64,000 nt of DNA from Zeugodacus cucurbitae (Eukaryota; Arthropoda; Insecta; Diptera; Tephritidae), in assembly GCF_028554725.1 (NCBI RefSeq), contig NC_071671.1, forward strand, positions 21,761,501 through 21,825,500, read 5' to 3'. Of this stretch, positions 13,011 through 23,964 are shown piece by piece. A model generated the notes under the pieces. The model was not told the origin of the DNA and did not search any database. It worked only from the letters and a program-made list of their open reading frames with translations. The position numbers were made by a program, and so were the translations under genes. Within the stretch, counting starts at the first letter, position 1, and each line of letters begins with the position of its first letter.

Positions 13011-13898
13011 AAAAAGAACTCATCTCAACCACCTTCAGTTCAGGAAAAGTGGCATATAAAATGTCTCCATTACACCAAATAGGCCACATTGGGTTAATCC
13101 ACAAACGCCAACAAGTGTGAATTTAAAAATAAAAATATTAACTTAATGTGGCATAATGCCAGGCAAACACTTTATTTTATTTTTATGATTATTATATGAT
13201 TTTATTGCTGTTCGTACACAATTCTACATAGCAGCTACCAAATGACCAACAAACAGACAGCACAAGCATTTAATTTTGAGTGAACAGGTAGACAAGCAGG
13301 CAGACGAATAAAAATAAATAAAAAATGCCACTCACACGAATGGGTGTCAGAGATAAACGCGCGCTGAAGAACAGATGAAGAGAAAGCGACAGACACGTTG
13401 GATGGAAGAGCAATGGGGAAATGTGGAAATAAGAATTATTCTTAGTTAGATAAATGTGAAAGTAAAATATACAAATAAACTTGAATATGTAGCCACACTT
13501 ATTATTTATATTTTTTAACCTTTTTAACAGAGCAATCTGTCGTTGTCTCTCATTACATGCAGGCATATGACTACCACCTGTACTAAGTGCCCAGCTTCTG
13601 GGCTCGGCAGACAATATAAATGAGTACCGGCTTTTTTCAAAAGGTGTTAATAGTGTCTGAGTTTGGCAGAGTACACTTGCAGTCTATGTGAAACCAAAAT
13701 AATCAATGCACACCATTTAGACAATCTTGCAAAGAGTAACTGTAATTGTATTACACCTAGACTTACATATATGGATTAACAAACAGATCGTATGTGCCGA
13801 CAACTTATTGTAGCGGCATCCGCAGAGCACTAGACCACCGTTTTATATCTTTACTCAAATATGTACATGACTGTCAATATATAATAGTCCAAACATAT
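13011..13898. other. No gene recognised
   Basis: AT-rich DNA. An open frame on the minus strand at 13270-13614 lacks any recognisable domain and is dominated by low-complexity aromatic and leucine codons, so I do not call it a gene. Confidence 0.5.
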
Positions 13899-13908
13899 AT
13901 GCATGTAT
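13899..13908. repeat. Target-site duplication, left copy (R1-clade LINE)
   Basis: ATGCATGTAT lies directly beside the poly(T) end of the element and is repeated exactly at 18792-18801 beside its 5' end. Confidence 0.85.
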
Positions 13909-14164
13909 TTTTTTTTTTTTTTTTTTATTATATGGAGGGGGAATCTTCAAAAGATACCGATATAACGGTATGCACGATTCGTATTGTCCACTAAGGTACA
14001 CCTCATTTGGGACCGCGCCCATAAGGACTTGTGGGCAATACGCCTACGTACTAAACCCTTAACTCCATCGTCAGTGCTTTTATGTACGTCTCACGGGACT
14101 GCCGTTAGGCATTACATCATGAGTCCAAGCATAGCCATTCGGCTCGTCAGTTATTCATTTTTGT

Positions 14165-17153
14165 TTAGTCACCGTTTATTCTAACGGTTTCGCTGCGTTG
14201 CCACTCTTTTTTTCGAAGTTCCTGCATGGCTAGTGCCGACCACGCTCGTACTTTATCCCAAACTAGTTCGGATTTTATCATATGCCGCACGATATTATCC
14301 GGTGTCACTCGTTCTGTTATAATTTCTTCCAGCTTAGTTCTCTCATCTTCATACCGCGGGCAGAAAAAGAAAATGTGCAGCGCATTTTCCTCGCTGTTGC
14401 CGCAGAAGGAACAATTTTTTTCGTTGTCATGGCCATACTTGTACAGATATTCTCTGAAACATCCATGCCCCGTCAAAAACTGCGTCAAGTAAAAATCGGT
14501 CTCTCCGTGCTTTCTTTCTAGCCACGCTTGCACGCTTCCGATGAGTCGGTGAGTCCATCTTCCTGTCGTTGCTGCGTCCCATCGCCTCTGCCATTCATTG
14601 AGACTTGCTTGTCTTTCCCCTTTTCGCTCATGTGCTGTGAGTCGTCTACCAATACTTTTTGATCTATCGAAAATTCTTTTCAGCTCCATCGCCATTATGT
14701 CTGGCGGAACGATGCCCGCTATAATACCGATTGCCTCATGTGATACCGTTCGGAATGTACTAGCGACTCTGATAGCGTTGAGCCTAGTTACCATATTCAC
14801 TTTCTTGGCGTATGTATTGCGCAACAGTGCTGGTCCCCATATGGGTGCCGCGTACATTAGTATTGATTGGCTCACCTTAGCCAAATATGCTCTTCTGTTG
14901 TGAGTTGGTCCACCAATGTTGGCCATTATCCTCGACAGCGCGGCCGTTACGCGTGCCGCTTTTTCACAGACTTTGTCAACGTGCATTTTATAGCATAGCC
15001 TCGTATCAATCAGGACTCCTAGGTACCTCAGTGATCTCTGTGTCGTGATGTTATGCCCGTCAATATTAAGTGTGACATCTTCAAGCTTCTTCCTACTGGT
15101 TATTAACACCGCTTCGGTTTTATGGCCAGCAAGCTGGAGATTTGTTGCAGTGAGCCAGTTCTTAATTTGTTCTGATGTACTATTAGTCAAATTCTTAATT
15201 TGTTCAAGCTCCTTTGCCACTACGGTTACTGCAATATCATCTGCGTATCCGATGATCTGCACTTCCCTCGGGAAAGGAAGACACAACACACCGTCGTAAA
15301 GTACATTCCACAAGAGTGGTCCAAGCACAGAACCTTGCGGTACCCCTCCTGTTACAATATACTTTCTGGGCCCTTCTTCGGTGTCGTACAAAAGCACCCG
15401 GTCAGACAGGTAGCTGGACACAATTCTCACTAGATAAGTCGGTGTTGACTTTCGTTTCAGAGCTTCTATGATGTGAGGGCAATATGCAGAGTTAAACGCC
15501 TTTTTTACATCGAACGTGATTACCGCACAATATTGTTTAGTGCCATACGTCCATCTATTTCCTTCTATTGCTTTGTTAGCGATATCAGTGAGCTTTTTTA
15601 TTGCATCGATCGTCGATCTCCGTTTCCGAAAACCGTACTGGTTATCGGAGAGACCCTGGTGCACTTGTTCCAAATGCGCCTCCAATCGTACACATATTAA
15701 CCTCTCGAGTATCTTGCCAAAGGTATCCAGCATGCACAGTGGCCTGTATGAGCTGGGTTCGCCAGCTGGTTTATTTGGCTTTTGTAGTAGAACTAGCCGC
15801 TGCTTTTTCCAAACTTTTGGGAATACTCCCTTTTGCATACACCTCGTAAAAAGTTCACAGAAAGGCCTCGCGTTTTGGTTAATGGCAATTTTCAAGGCTT
15901 TATTTGGGATGCCATCCAGACCTGCTGCTTTGGTATTACCAAATCTTTCTGCTGCTTGTAACACCTCCCCGTCAGTGACTGTTGGTACGTCTTGTTTGTC
16001 TGGTTCTTCTCCTAGTGCCTGTCGGTTTTCTACGGGCTGTGAACACGGAATAGTGTTTCGACCACCGTTTTCAATAGTATGGGGCAAGTTGGTGCTTGAC
16101 CTTTGCCACCTTTAATTCTCGTCATTACAAGCTTGTACGCATCGCCCCACGGATTTTCATCGATTTTTCCACATAATTCTTTGAAACAGCAGGTCTTACT
16201 TCTCTTTATAGCTTTTTTCAGGTCGTTGCGTTTGCTTTTGAATCTTTCTCGTAGTTCCGTTTGTTCCGTCGCTCCTCGACTTCTTTGGTATATCCTCCTG
16301 GCTTTGTGGCAATCTCTGCATTCCACCAGTATACGGGTTTTCTGCGGGCCCCATATTTCTTTCTGCACATTGAAGTGTCGCAAGCTTTGCTAATGTGTTT
16401 CACCAGCATCTCCGCTTGTCGGTCTATGTCTTCCACATAGCTGAGATTATCCTCCAGTGATAGTCCGAATAGTTCGTCATCAAGGGTTTTGATTTTCCAC
16501 CTTCTCGTTTGTACACTGTTAATGAGCACACTCCGTCGATTTTGCATTAAGTGTCCAATTTCTATAATTATAGCCTGATGATCGCTATGTGTATAGAGAT
16601 CACACACCTGTCAGCTTGCTGTACGCACGAGAGAGCTACTTGCGAATGTGATGTCGATCACAGAACCCCGACCATTCTTTTCGAACGTGTTTTGATTTCC
16701 AGTGTTTAGCAGCACTGTGTCTAACACCGAAAACGCCTTGAGGAGGGCATCTCCACGCCTGTTTGTGTAGATGCTTCCCCACTCCCTCGCCCACGCATTA
16801 AAGTCGCCTGCCACCACGTTCCTCGTAGTGGTCAAAACTTCTTTCACTAGTTCGCCCAGTATTTTTTCAAAATCACTCTGGGATACGCTTGGTGGGATGT
16901 AGCAACTGTAGAAGTTGATTCCACCGATCTTCGCCCTGGTGTAGAACCGTTTACCTATTACTGGTTTGTCTTGAAAAGTTTTGTGCATGGCATGTGGAGG
17001 GCCCATATCGCAGCTTTACTTGTGCAGTCTGATATCCATGTTTCTATACTGCTCACTGATTATAGCAATGTCTATTTTTTGTTCATGAACCGTCTGGCTT
17101 AGAAGCTCTTGAGCAGCCTCGCAGTGGTTCAAATTAAGTTGCAGTATTTTCAT
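14165..17153 (-). pseudogene. R1-clade ORF2: endonuclease-reverse transcriptase, frameshifted
   Basis: ORF2 starts with ATG at 17153-17151, whose last two bases lie within the ORF1 stop (ATGA overlap). The N-terminal apurinic-like endonuclease is in pieces: the start at 17153, then 17006-16611 with the AGDFNAW motif, with frame changes near 17040 and after 16611. A linker (16607-16218 and 16383-16030) follows in two frames. The reverse transcriptase is open from 16087 to 14165 (640 codons) with TFDVKKAFNSA, GVPQGSVLGPLLWN and the catalytic YADD box. A C-terminal C-x2-C...H...C motif (CSFCGNSEENALH) is typical of R1-clade proteins. The protein would nick the target DNA and reverse-transcribe the element RNA; with at least two frameshifts this copy cannot do so. 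Confidence 0.85.
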
Positions 17154-18111
17154 CTTTTGGTACTTTTGATTGCTTCTTGATATAGGGGGCCTATTTGGTG
17201 GTCGGTGTTCTCCCTACTCCTGCTCCTACATGCGATACACGACGGTTTCTTGGTACACTCTTTCGCAAAATGCCAATTTTCACCACACCTAACACAACAC
17301 TTGCTTCTATCGTCAGGGTTGTTACATGCCTTCGCAACATGTCCGTATTCGAGACATCTGAAGCATCTTCGAAAATTCAACCTCTCTCTTATTCTGCATA
17401 CTACCCAGCCTATTTTTATCTTATGTAAATCGAGTAGTTTCCTTGCCTCTAGTGCGGGTAAGCTTACAGTTGCGGATTGCGTTCCTAAGTATGCCGCCCT
17501 GATATTCTTGATTGAGCTTTTATCAAAGTGATTCCACTCCTTTACCTGTTTTCGAATAGCTTCGGCGATGTCCTCTTTAGTGGTGATCTCGTCGAGGTTT
17601 CGAATTTCCACTATTAGTTCATGTGTTAGTGCTCTGATTTGTGCATGGTTTCCTAACACTTTACCTATCTCGGTCTTGAACTCGCTCGTATTTTTCATTT
17701 GCGCCTCAGCAGTATTACGTCTTACTTCCTTGTTTGCAATTTGCTCCTCTTGAGCGCTTTCATGCAGCTTGGTTATCAAGCTGAGAAGATCTCTCATATT
17801 GTTGTTTATAGACCGTTGCGGTGGGCGCATTACTCGATCAATTTTTTAATTGCGTCTCCTAGCTGGGACATACTATCTCCACGTTTTTTTGCTGGAGGCG
17901 ACGACCTCGCTCTCACCGGTTTCTCTACATTGAGGTTCTTAATCGGGGACCTACCCAGTTTTGGTGCACGCTTGAACGGATCGGATTCCGTAAGCGTCGT
18001 CCTTTGAGAAGAGTTTATCTCTTGCGCACTAGTCGTTTCATTCCGGCACTCAGTGCCGCTGCTTACAAAAATATCGCTACTATTGTTAGTTATTCTCAAG
18101 ATTTTCTCCAT
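17150..18111 (-). pseudogene. R1-clade ORF1 (gag-like nucleic-acid-binding protein), in two frames
   Basis: Two consecutive frames: 18111-17830 (93 codons, basic and serine-rich) and 17830-17150 (226 codons). The first ends in TAA that overlaps the next ATG as TAATG. The second carries a likely coiled-coil stretch near its residues 10-60 and three Cys/His knuckles near its end (CFRCLEYGHVAKAC, CVRCGENWHFAKEC, then CIAC), as in R1/TRAS/SART gag-like proteins that bind element RNA. R1-clade ORF1 is usually a single longer protein, so the TAATG junction is either a decay frameshift or a coupled pair. The stop of the second frame overlaps the ORF2 start. Confidence 0.75.
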
Positions 18112-18791
18112 TGGTTTATATGTTCCAGCGCATCGTGTGCAGGGGGGCGTGCCGAAGTAGACAGGAACGGGTATACCCTCGGGGCACAGCCCCTACCCCA
18201 GTTCCCTGAGGCCTGTCCTTCGCTTTACCAGTCCCGGAAAACACGGACGGACCAGCGCTCGCCCGGAGCAACGTAGGCTACTACTCCTTCGTCCAATGCA
18301 CACTCCTTGACCAGGGCCCGAAGTGGCTGGTTACTGATACACACCACGGCTGACATCTCGGCAGAGCACGCTCACATCACCCTCTTCGTTCCGTAAGTGG
18401 AGAAATCGCTGTCGACACTTCGAGGGACTCCCAGTGCGCCGCGATGTTTCCCGTTCAGTTTAAGATGCCAGCCGCACCTAACGTGGTGAACAGACGCTGA
18501 CCAGGAAGCCGCCCATTATGGGTCCGTCGCGCCTGGGTTTTTGTGTTGCACATAATTCTATGAGGCGGTGCCGTTTCGCCACAGTCACAGGAGTTTCATA
18601 GGACTTGCTAGCTTTTATGCCGCGTCCTCCGCTCCTGCCGCTCATCGTCGGGGGTTGCTTATTCGTTTTATCTTATCTCGCAACTAACCTGCTACTACAG
18701 GCCGTTCGGCTTTCAGCGACCTGCCGACCCCCCGGTAGCTTAGAGCCCAGCTAGGGTATCTGATACAATTGCAGCAGAACCCCTTTCGGGC
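18112..18791 (-). promoter_or_regulatory. GC-rich 5' UTR/internal promoter region of the R1-clade LINE
   Basis: About 680 bp upstream of ORF1 to the 5' duplication, clearly richer in GC than surrounding DNA and without an open frame. LINEs of this type carry their promoter inside the 5' UTR; that role is inferred from position, not from a motif. Confidence 0.55.
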
Positions 18792-18801
18792 ATGCATGTA
18801 T
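18792..18801. repeat. Target-site duplication, right copy (R1-clade LINE)
   Basis: Exact repeat of ATGCATGTAT at 13899-13908. It continues into TGTATATA, so the target was part of an ACAT/TGTA-type simple repeat. Confidence 0.85.
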
Positions 18802-19172
18802 GTATATAGGTAATTGTACGGAGGCCGCACACAATACATGTGCCATTCGCTTTTGTTTGTTGCTGTGATAAAAAGCCGTGTGATAAGAATATAAGTGTCA
18901 AACTCACAGCAGAGAATGAATTGATTGTTAAGCGAAAATGTAAGATTATGTGCAGAGATTAGTATTAGATTAAAGTAAAGTTAGTGAAATAATTCAATAT
19001 AAATATAATGAAATTTGTTGAAATCAAATAAAATTATCAAATTTGAGAGAAGTATAATTACTGGCATATATATGAAATTTAAGGGTCGGAAACCAAAAAT
19101 AAATTTCATTATTTCATACTGTAAAATCTCTTATCGTTCCGAGGAAATTCATATACTATTTTTTAAGATATC
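18802..19172. other. AT-rich spacer between two LINEs
   Basis: No gene or repeat recognised. The 73-codon plus-strand frame at 19015 is AT-driven and lacks a domain. Confidence 0.5.
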
Positions 19173-19713
19173 TTTTTTTTCAATATTTCCTTATTTATTG
19201 AATCTGCTTGTTTTTAAGCCTAACAACAAGTTATAAAATCTTAAATCTATTTAAAAACTAGACAAGCTCAACCAAGTGTTTGAGCTGTATTGGTGAAACG
19301 TTGTTCTTTAGTACGCAGGCATATCCCTTCTTTTTAGGCATGTTTGATTGCAGGAATGTACCAAGGCATTTGCCAATGGGCTAGGATGTTCACGAAGTTT
19401 AGAAATATATTTCTTTCTGCTGTCCTCTATTTCCTTCTTTACCATAGGAATATCAAGATCCTTATGGATATTTTCATTACACATGTACCATGGTGAACCC
19501 GTTATTGTTCTAAGCATTTTAGATTGGAATCTCTGAATTATATGAATGTTGGTTGCACAGGTTGTACCCCACAGTTGAATGCCATACATCCAAATCGGCT
19601 TTATGACCGCATTGTATAAAAGCACTTTGTTGTCTAGGCTAAGTTTAGAGTTTTTATTTATAAGCCAATTTAAATTTGCAGCTCTTATCTTCATGCACGT
19701 TATTTTACTAGAT

Positions 19714-19723
19714 ATATGTTTTA
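19714..19723. repeat. Target-site duplication of RTE copy A, left
   Basis: ATATGTTTTA, repeated exactly at 21252-21261. It is J1 coding sequence duplicated by the insertion. Confidence 0.8.
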
Positions 19724-21251
19724 GCAATTACCCGCTTGAAGAACAACAAAGCAGCGGGGGCCGATAGATTACCGGCAGAACTATTCAAATACGGCGGCGA
19801 AGAACTGATAAGGTGCATGCATCAGCTTCTTTGCAGAATATGGTCGGAAGAAAGCATGCCTGACGATTGGAATCTCAGTGTGCTCTGCCCAATCCATAAA
19901 AAGGGAGATCCCACAATCTGCGCCAATTACCGTGGGATCAGCCTCCTAAATATCGCATACAAGGTTCTATCGAGCGTATTGTGTGAAAGACTAAAGCCCA
20001 CCGTCAACAAACTGATTGGACCTTATCAGTGTGGCTTTAGACCTGGAAAATCGACAACTGACCAGATATTCACCATGCGCCAAATCTTGGAAAAGACCCG
20101 AGAAAAGAGGATCGACACACACCACCTTTTTGTCGATTTTAAAGCTGCTTTCGACAGCACGAAAAGGAGTTGCCTTTACGCCGCGATGTCTGAATTTGGT
20201 ATCCCCGCAAAACTAATACGGCTGTGTAAATTGACGTTGAGCAACACCAAAAGCTCCGTCATGATTGGGAAGGACCTCTCCGAGCCGTTCGATACCAAAC
20301 GAGGTTTCAGACAAGGTGACTCACTATCGTGCGACTTCTTTAACCTGATGCTGGAAAAAATTATAAGAACTGCAGAGCTAAACCGAGAAGGTACAATCTT
20401 CTACAAGAGTGTACAGCTCCTGGCGTACGCCGATGATATTGATATCATCGGAAGCAACAACCGCGCCGTTTGTTCTGCTTTTTCCCGCATGGATAAGGAG
20501 GCGAAGCGAATGGGTCTGGAGGTGAATGAGGACAAGACGAAATATCTCCTGTCATCAAACAAACAGTCGGCGCATTCGCGTCTTGGCTCCCACGTCACTG
20601 TTGACAGTCATAACTTCGAGGTCGTAGATAATTTCGTATACCTGGGAACCAGCATCAACAACACGAACAATGTCAGCCTCGAAATCCAGCGCAGAATAAC
20701 TCTTGCCAACAGGTGCTACTTTGGACTGAGTAGGCAATTGAACAGTAAAGTCCTCTCTCGACGAACCAAAATCAAGCTCTACAAGTCACTACTCATTCCC
20801 GTCCTGCTTTACGGTGCAGAAGCTTGGACGATGTCAACATCAGATGAGACGACACTAGGAGTTTTCGAGAGGAAAATTTTGCGCAAGATTTATGGTCCTC
20901 AGAACATTGGCAACGGCGAATACCGCAGACGATGGAACGATGAGCTGTACGAGTTATACGACGACATTGACATAGTTCAGCGAATAAAAAGACAGCGGCT
21001 ACGCTGGCTAGGTCATGTTGTCCGAATGGACGAAAACACTCCAGCCCTGAAAGTGTTCGATGCAGTACCCGCCGGAGGAAGCCGAGGAAGGGGAAGGCCT
21101 CCACTCCGTTGGAGGGACCAGGTGGAGAGCGACCTGGTTACACTTGGGATCTCCAACTGGCGCCGAACTGCAAAGGAGAGAGACAGGTGGCGCACTATCG
21201 TCGATTCGGCTATAACCGGCTAAACGGTTGCAACGCCAATCACATACATAC
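19724..21251 (+). mobile_element. RTE-clade LINE, copy A, 5'-truncated
   Basis: A 1.53-kb plus-strand RTE insertion in J1, flanked by the 10-bp duplication ATATGTTTTA. It starts within the element at the codons for an IAITR-type segment just upstream of the RT, so the endonuclease and 5' UTR are missing. It ends in a CATACATA-type short tail instead of a long poly(A), which is typical of RTE elements. Relatives in this window are the foldback at 30331-31410 and the near-full copies at 38866-42096 and 48232-51382. Confidence 0.85.
19736..21226 (+). CDS. RTE reverse transcriptase domain, open but truncated
   Basis: 495 codons without a stop. Seen in order: NNKAAGAD near the start, CPIHKKGDPTICANYRGISL, GFRPGKSTTDQIF, FVDFKAAFDS (first catalytic Asp), FRQGDSLSC, the active-site LLAYADDIDIIG box and a C-terminal RQLNSKVLSRRTK to GRGRPPLRW region characteristic of RTE-clade proteins. 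The endonuclease is absent because of 5' truncation, so this cannot support its own insertion. It is the only copy in the window whose RT frame is intact. It lacks the 1-nt loss shared by copies C and E near the GFRPGKST/FVDFKAAFDS region. Confidence 0.85.
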
Positions 21252-21261
21252 ATATGTTTTA
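21252..21261. repeat. Target-site duplication of RTE copy A, right
   Basis: Exact match to 19714-19723; J1 coding sequence resumes beyond it. Confidence 0.8.
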
Positions 21262-22527
21262 TCCACGTAAGCCTTCTATCTAGGTGAATACCAAGATAGG
21301 TAACTTCATTCGCTTGAGGCACTAGAATATTGTTCATTCTTACTGCCGGGCACATTTTTGGTCTTAGGGAAAATGTAACATGCTTGCACTTTTGTTCATT
21401 TACATTTATACGCCAGTTTGCTAGCCATTCTTCGACAGAACTTAAGTGTTTCGCTAATATTCTTGATGCTATAATGGGGCATTTGTTACGACTCACTAAA
21501 GCTGTGTCATCCGCAAAAGTTGATGTCAAAACATTATTAGCAGTTGGAAGATCAGCTGTATATATGATGTATAGAGTTGGGCCTAAAACACTGCCTTGTG
21601 GTACTCCAGCCCTTATTGAACGTTCATCAGATATAAAATTACCTACTTTTACAGCAAATTTTCTATTTTTTAAATAGGACTCCAAGGTTTTATGCAATTG
21701 GAAAGGTAAACTTTTTATAATCTTATGCAAAAGTTCTTCATGCCACACTTTATCAAACGCCTGAGCCACATCTAGAAATATTGCAGAACAGTACTCTCTA
21801 TGTTCGAATGCCTTCCTAATTTCGTTAGTTATTATATTTACTTGCTCTACAGTGCCATGTTTTGCACGAAAACCGAATTGGTGCGTTGGTATTACATTAT
21901 TTTCATGAAGGAAAGGAGACATCTTTGATAGTAACACTTTTTCAAATATTTTAGAAAGACAGGGTAGAAGACTGATTGGTCTGTATGAAGACGGCTGTGT
22001 CAGGTCTTTCCCCGGTTTATCTATCATGATTATCTGCGACTTTTTCCATGAAATAGGATAGTATCTGAAACGAAAAATTGCATTAAAGAGCAAGGAGAGC
22101 ACTGTTAAAGCAATATTTGGTAACTCAATTAGCATTTTTGAGTAATATTATCGTGTCCTGACGATTTTTGGATTAAGCTCATTTATGATACTAACAATTT
22201 CAGTAAGTGAAGTCTTAATAGACCCAAGCGACTCGTTCGCGGTATTGTGGATGATTGGCAACTTAAAATTGTTCTTTGGGCAATTGAAATACTTTTTCTA
22301 GGTGATTTGCAAAACAATTTGCCTTATCTTCGTCACATCGTTCCCAATTACCATTTGACTGTCTTATAGGCATGTTGGAATCTTCCGGTGGTTTAAAAGA
22401 TTTTTGGGCTTTCCAAAGAGAGGTTTGCTTGGTAGAATTTGGACACAGTTTCTTTATATAATTTTCAGTGCTGTATTCTTCCTCGCGTTTAAGCGCTTTT
22501 TTTTAACTTACGTACAGCAGATTTCAG

Positions 22528-23301
22528 TTAAAGCTGAGTAGAAGGAGAGCGATGTATCTGCCATTCGCGTCTAGCTCGCCTTTTTTCGTTCACAAGCTTT
22601 TCTATTTCATTATTAGTCATGTTTCTAAAAACCTTAATGTTTCTTTTTGGTGTTGCCAAGACAGCTGCATTAGTTACTACATCATTAAATTCTTCTATAC
22701 TGTTATCAATATCTCTTCCCGTATTTATTTTTAAATCTATGTTAATGCGGCTACTGATATATTTTCTATATTTCAACCAGTTTGTTTTATGAGTTGTTAG
22801 AGAAACTTTCGGCTCAACTATCATGGGCTGTTCACATAACTTTATTAGTACAGGAGAATGAGCCAGTATGTCGGCTTACCAGGAGATATTATATCATGGT
22901 TATTGTGCTTATTTATAATAGTGTAGTACGCCTGCCGTCCTTTCGGATTAATAAGAGATAAATGAGCCCCAGTATATGTGTTTTGCATTGTAATCTCCAC
23001 CTGCTAGAAATCTTGAACCTAGCGTTCCAAAAAAGTCTTTAAATTCGCAATCTGTAATTTTAAAGCGAGGTGGACAATATATAGCAGTTAGATTGAGGTC
23101 AAAACCCCGATTTTTTAAAGATATTGTTGCAGCTTGTAACTGGGCTGTAGCATGCGGTTCTAAAGCGTGGTGGCTTAACCGATTTCTAGCCAATACTGCT
23201 GTTCCACCGTGCGCCTTTCCATCTGGATGATTTGTAGCATGTCTATATCCCGGTATAAAGAAATATTTCTTATTTGTTAAATGAGTTTCTGACAGTAGCA
23301 T
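22528..23301 (-). pseudogene. J1 ORF2 N-terminal endonuclease and linker, broken
   Basis: 23301-22948 encodes an endonuclease segment with the LLSETHLT motif, HGGTAVLARN, YCPPRF and LAGGDYNAKH, i.e. the apurinic-like endonuclease of jockey-clade LINEs that nicks the insertion site. It is cut short by a stop near 22948. 22824-22528 is the linker between endonuclease and RT in another frame. Residues between them are disrupted by stops, so the enzyme is dead. Upstream, about 23302-23447 continues the endonuclease N-terminus with breaks. Confidence 0.75.
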
Positions 23302-23447
23302 AACATCTATGCCTTTTTCAGTCAGAAACCGTATTATCTCCAGTTTGTGTTGGTTTATACCATTGGCATTCCATATACAAATATTTAGTATACAAATTTT
23401 TTAGATAATAAGGTCTGTAGCATTTGGTTTTGTGATTTGATTAAATC

Positions 23448-23730
23448 TTAGATCATATTTTGCATGCTAGACATAAATTGTGTCATACATTGAGTAAGGT
23501 TAAGGATCATATTTTCAATACCTCCATTAGGTGGATTTTGAGGTTGTTGCATTTGCACAACGCTGCCTTTTAGCACATTTGAATAGCTTCCTTGGATAAG
23601 ACTATTCTTAGAATTACCAGGTTTCGAACTCTGGTCTGTAATTTCTATATTTTCGTTACGAGGGATATTCATCATTTGGTTACGACGAGCTTGAATTCCC
23701 AGCGATAATTTTGATTTCAAGTCTTTATAT
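23448..23730 (-). pseudogene. J1 ORF1 C-terminal end
   Basis: The frame from about 23730 to 23448 begins at the residues YKDLKSKLSLG and ends in a Gln/Asn/Met-rich tail. It continues the J1 ORF1 whose Cys/His part is at 26155-27278: the last residues there, GCPVYKD, overlap the first residues here, YKDL, through the 10-bp duplication GTCTTTATAT. The two segments are therefore one gag-like protein split by the J2 insertion. Confidence 0.8.
23721..23730. repeat. Target-site duplication of J2, left
   Basis: GTCTTTATAT, repeated at 26145-26154. Confidence 0.85.
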
Positions 23731-23964
23731 GAGTCTTGTGTAGAGAGTGAACAAGTGCACATGTGGATTAGAAAAGCTAATAGACTTCATATTATTTTTG
23801 AGAATAAATAAAAGTAATTCCTAAAAAAAAAAATTAATTACAATAAATCAATAAACAATTTGCAAAGAAAACTGTTTTCAATTTCACTGTGTTTCTACTT
23901 AAATAATAACTCTTATTTCAAAGTAAAACTCTATTCATAAAACTTTATCAATTAAATCGACCAC

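Larger units (their letters stand above)
13909..18791 (-). mobile_element. R1-clade non-LTR retrotransposon, near full length
   Basis: A 4.88-kb minus-strand LINE with poly(A) (a plus-strand T run at 13909-13926), a 3' UTR, ORF2 (endonuclease, reverse transcriptase, C-terminal Cys/His motif), ORF1 (Cys/His knuckles) and a GC-rich 5' UTR. A perfect 10-bp duplication, ATGCATGTAT, flanks it. ORF2 motifs and the ORF1 triple knuckle fit the R1 clade. The target, read on the element strand, is ACAT-rich (ATACATACATGCAT), like the ACAY-repeat targets reported for Waldo-type R1-clade elements; subfamily placement is inference. It differs from neighbouring DNA by its high GC content. Frameshifts in ORF2 and a break in ORF1 make this copy non-functional, but decay is light. 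Confidence 0.85.
19308..22135 (-). pseudogene. J1 reverse transcriptase (jockey clade), split by RTE insertion
   Basis: The N-terminal and central RT lie at 22135-21262, with SSYRPISLLPCLSK, a catalytic AIFLDVAQAFDKVWH box, AGVPQGSVLGP and the active-site FADD. The C-terminal thumb region lies at 19727-19308, with the LLYNAVIKPIWMYGIQLWG motif typical of jockey-clade LINEs. The RTE at 19724-21251 lies between them, inside the codons following the LGIHLDRRLTW motif. The RT core itself is open, so J1 was recently coherent. The protein would copy the element RNA at the target site. Confidence 0.85.

Noticed and set aside
12525..13120. Open frames of 124-132 codons inside HINE-like copy 1
   Set aside because: They run through the GACGGACA microsatellite, giving Asp/Gly/Arg/Thr repeats, and similar frames in other copies are broken. 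Not genes.
14226..16393. Long plus-strand open frames opposite the R1-clade LINE
   Set aside because: They are mirror frames of the GC-rich ORF2 on the minus strand and show no domain of their own.
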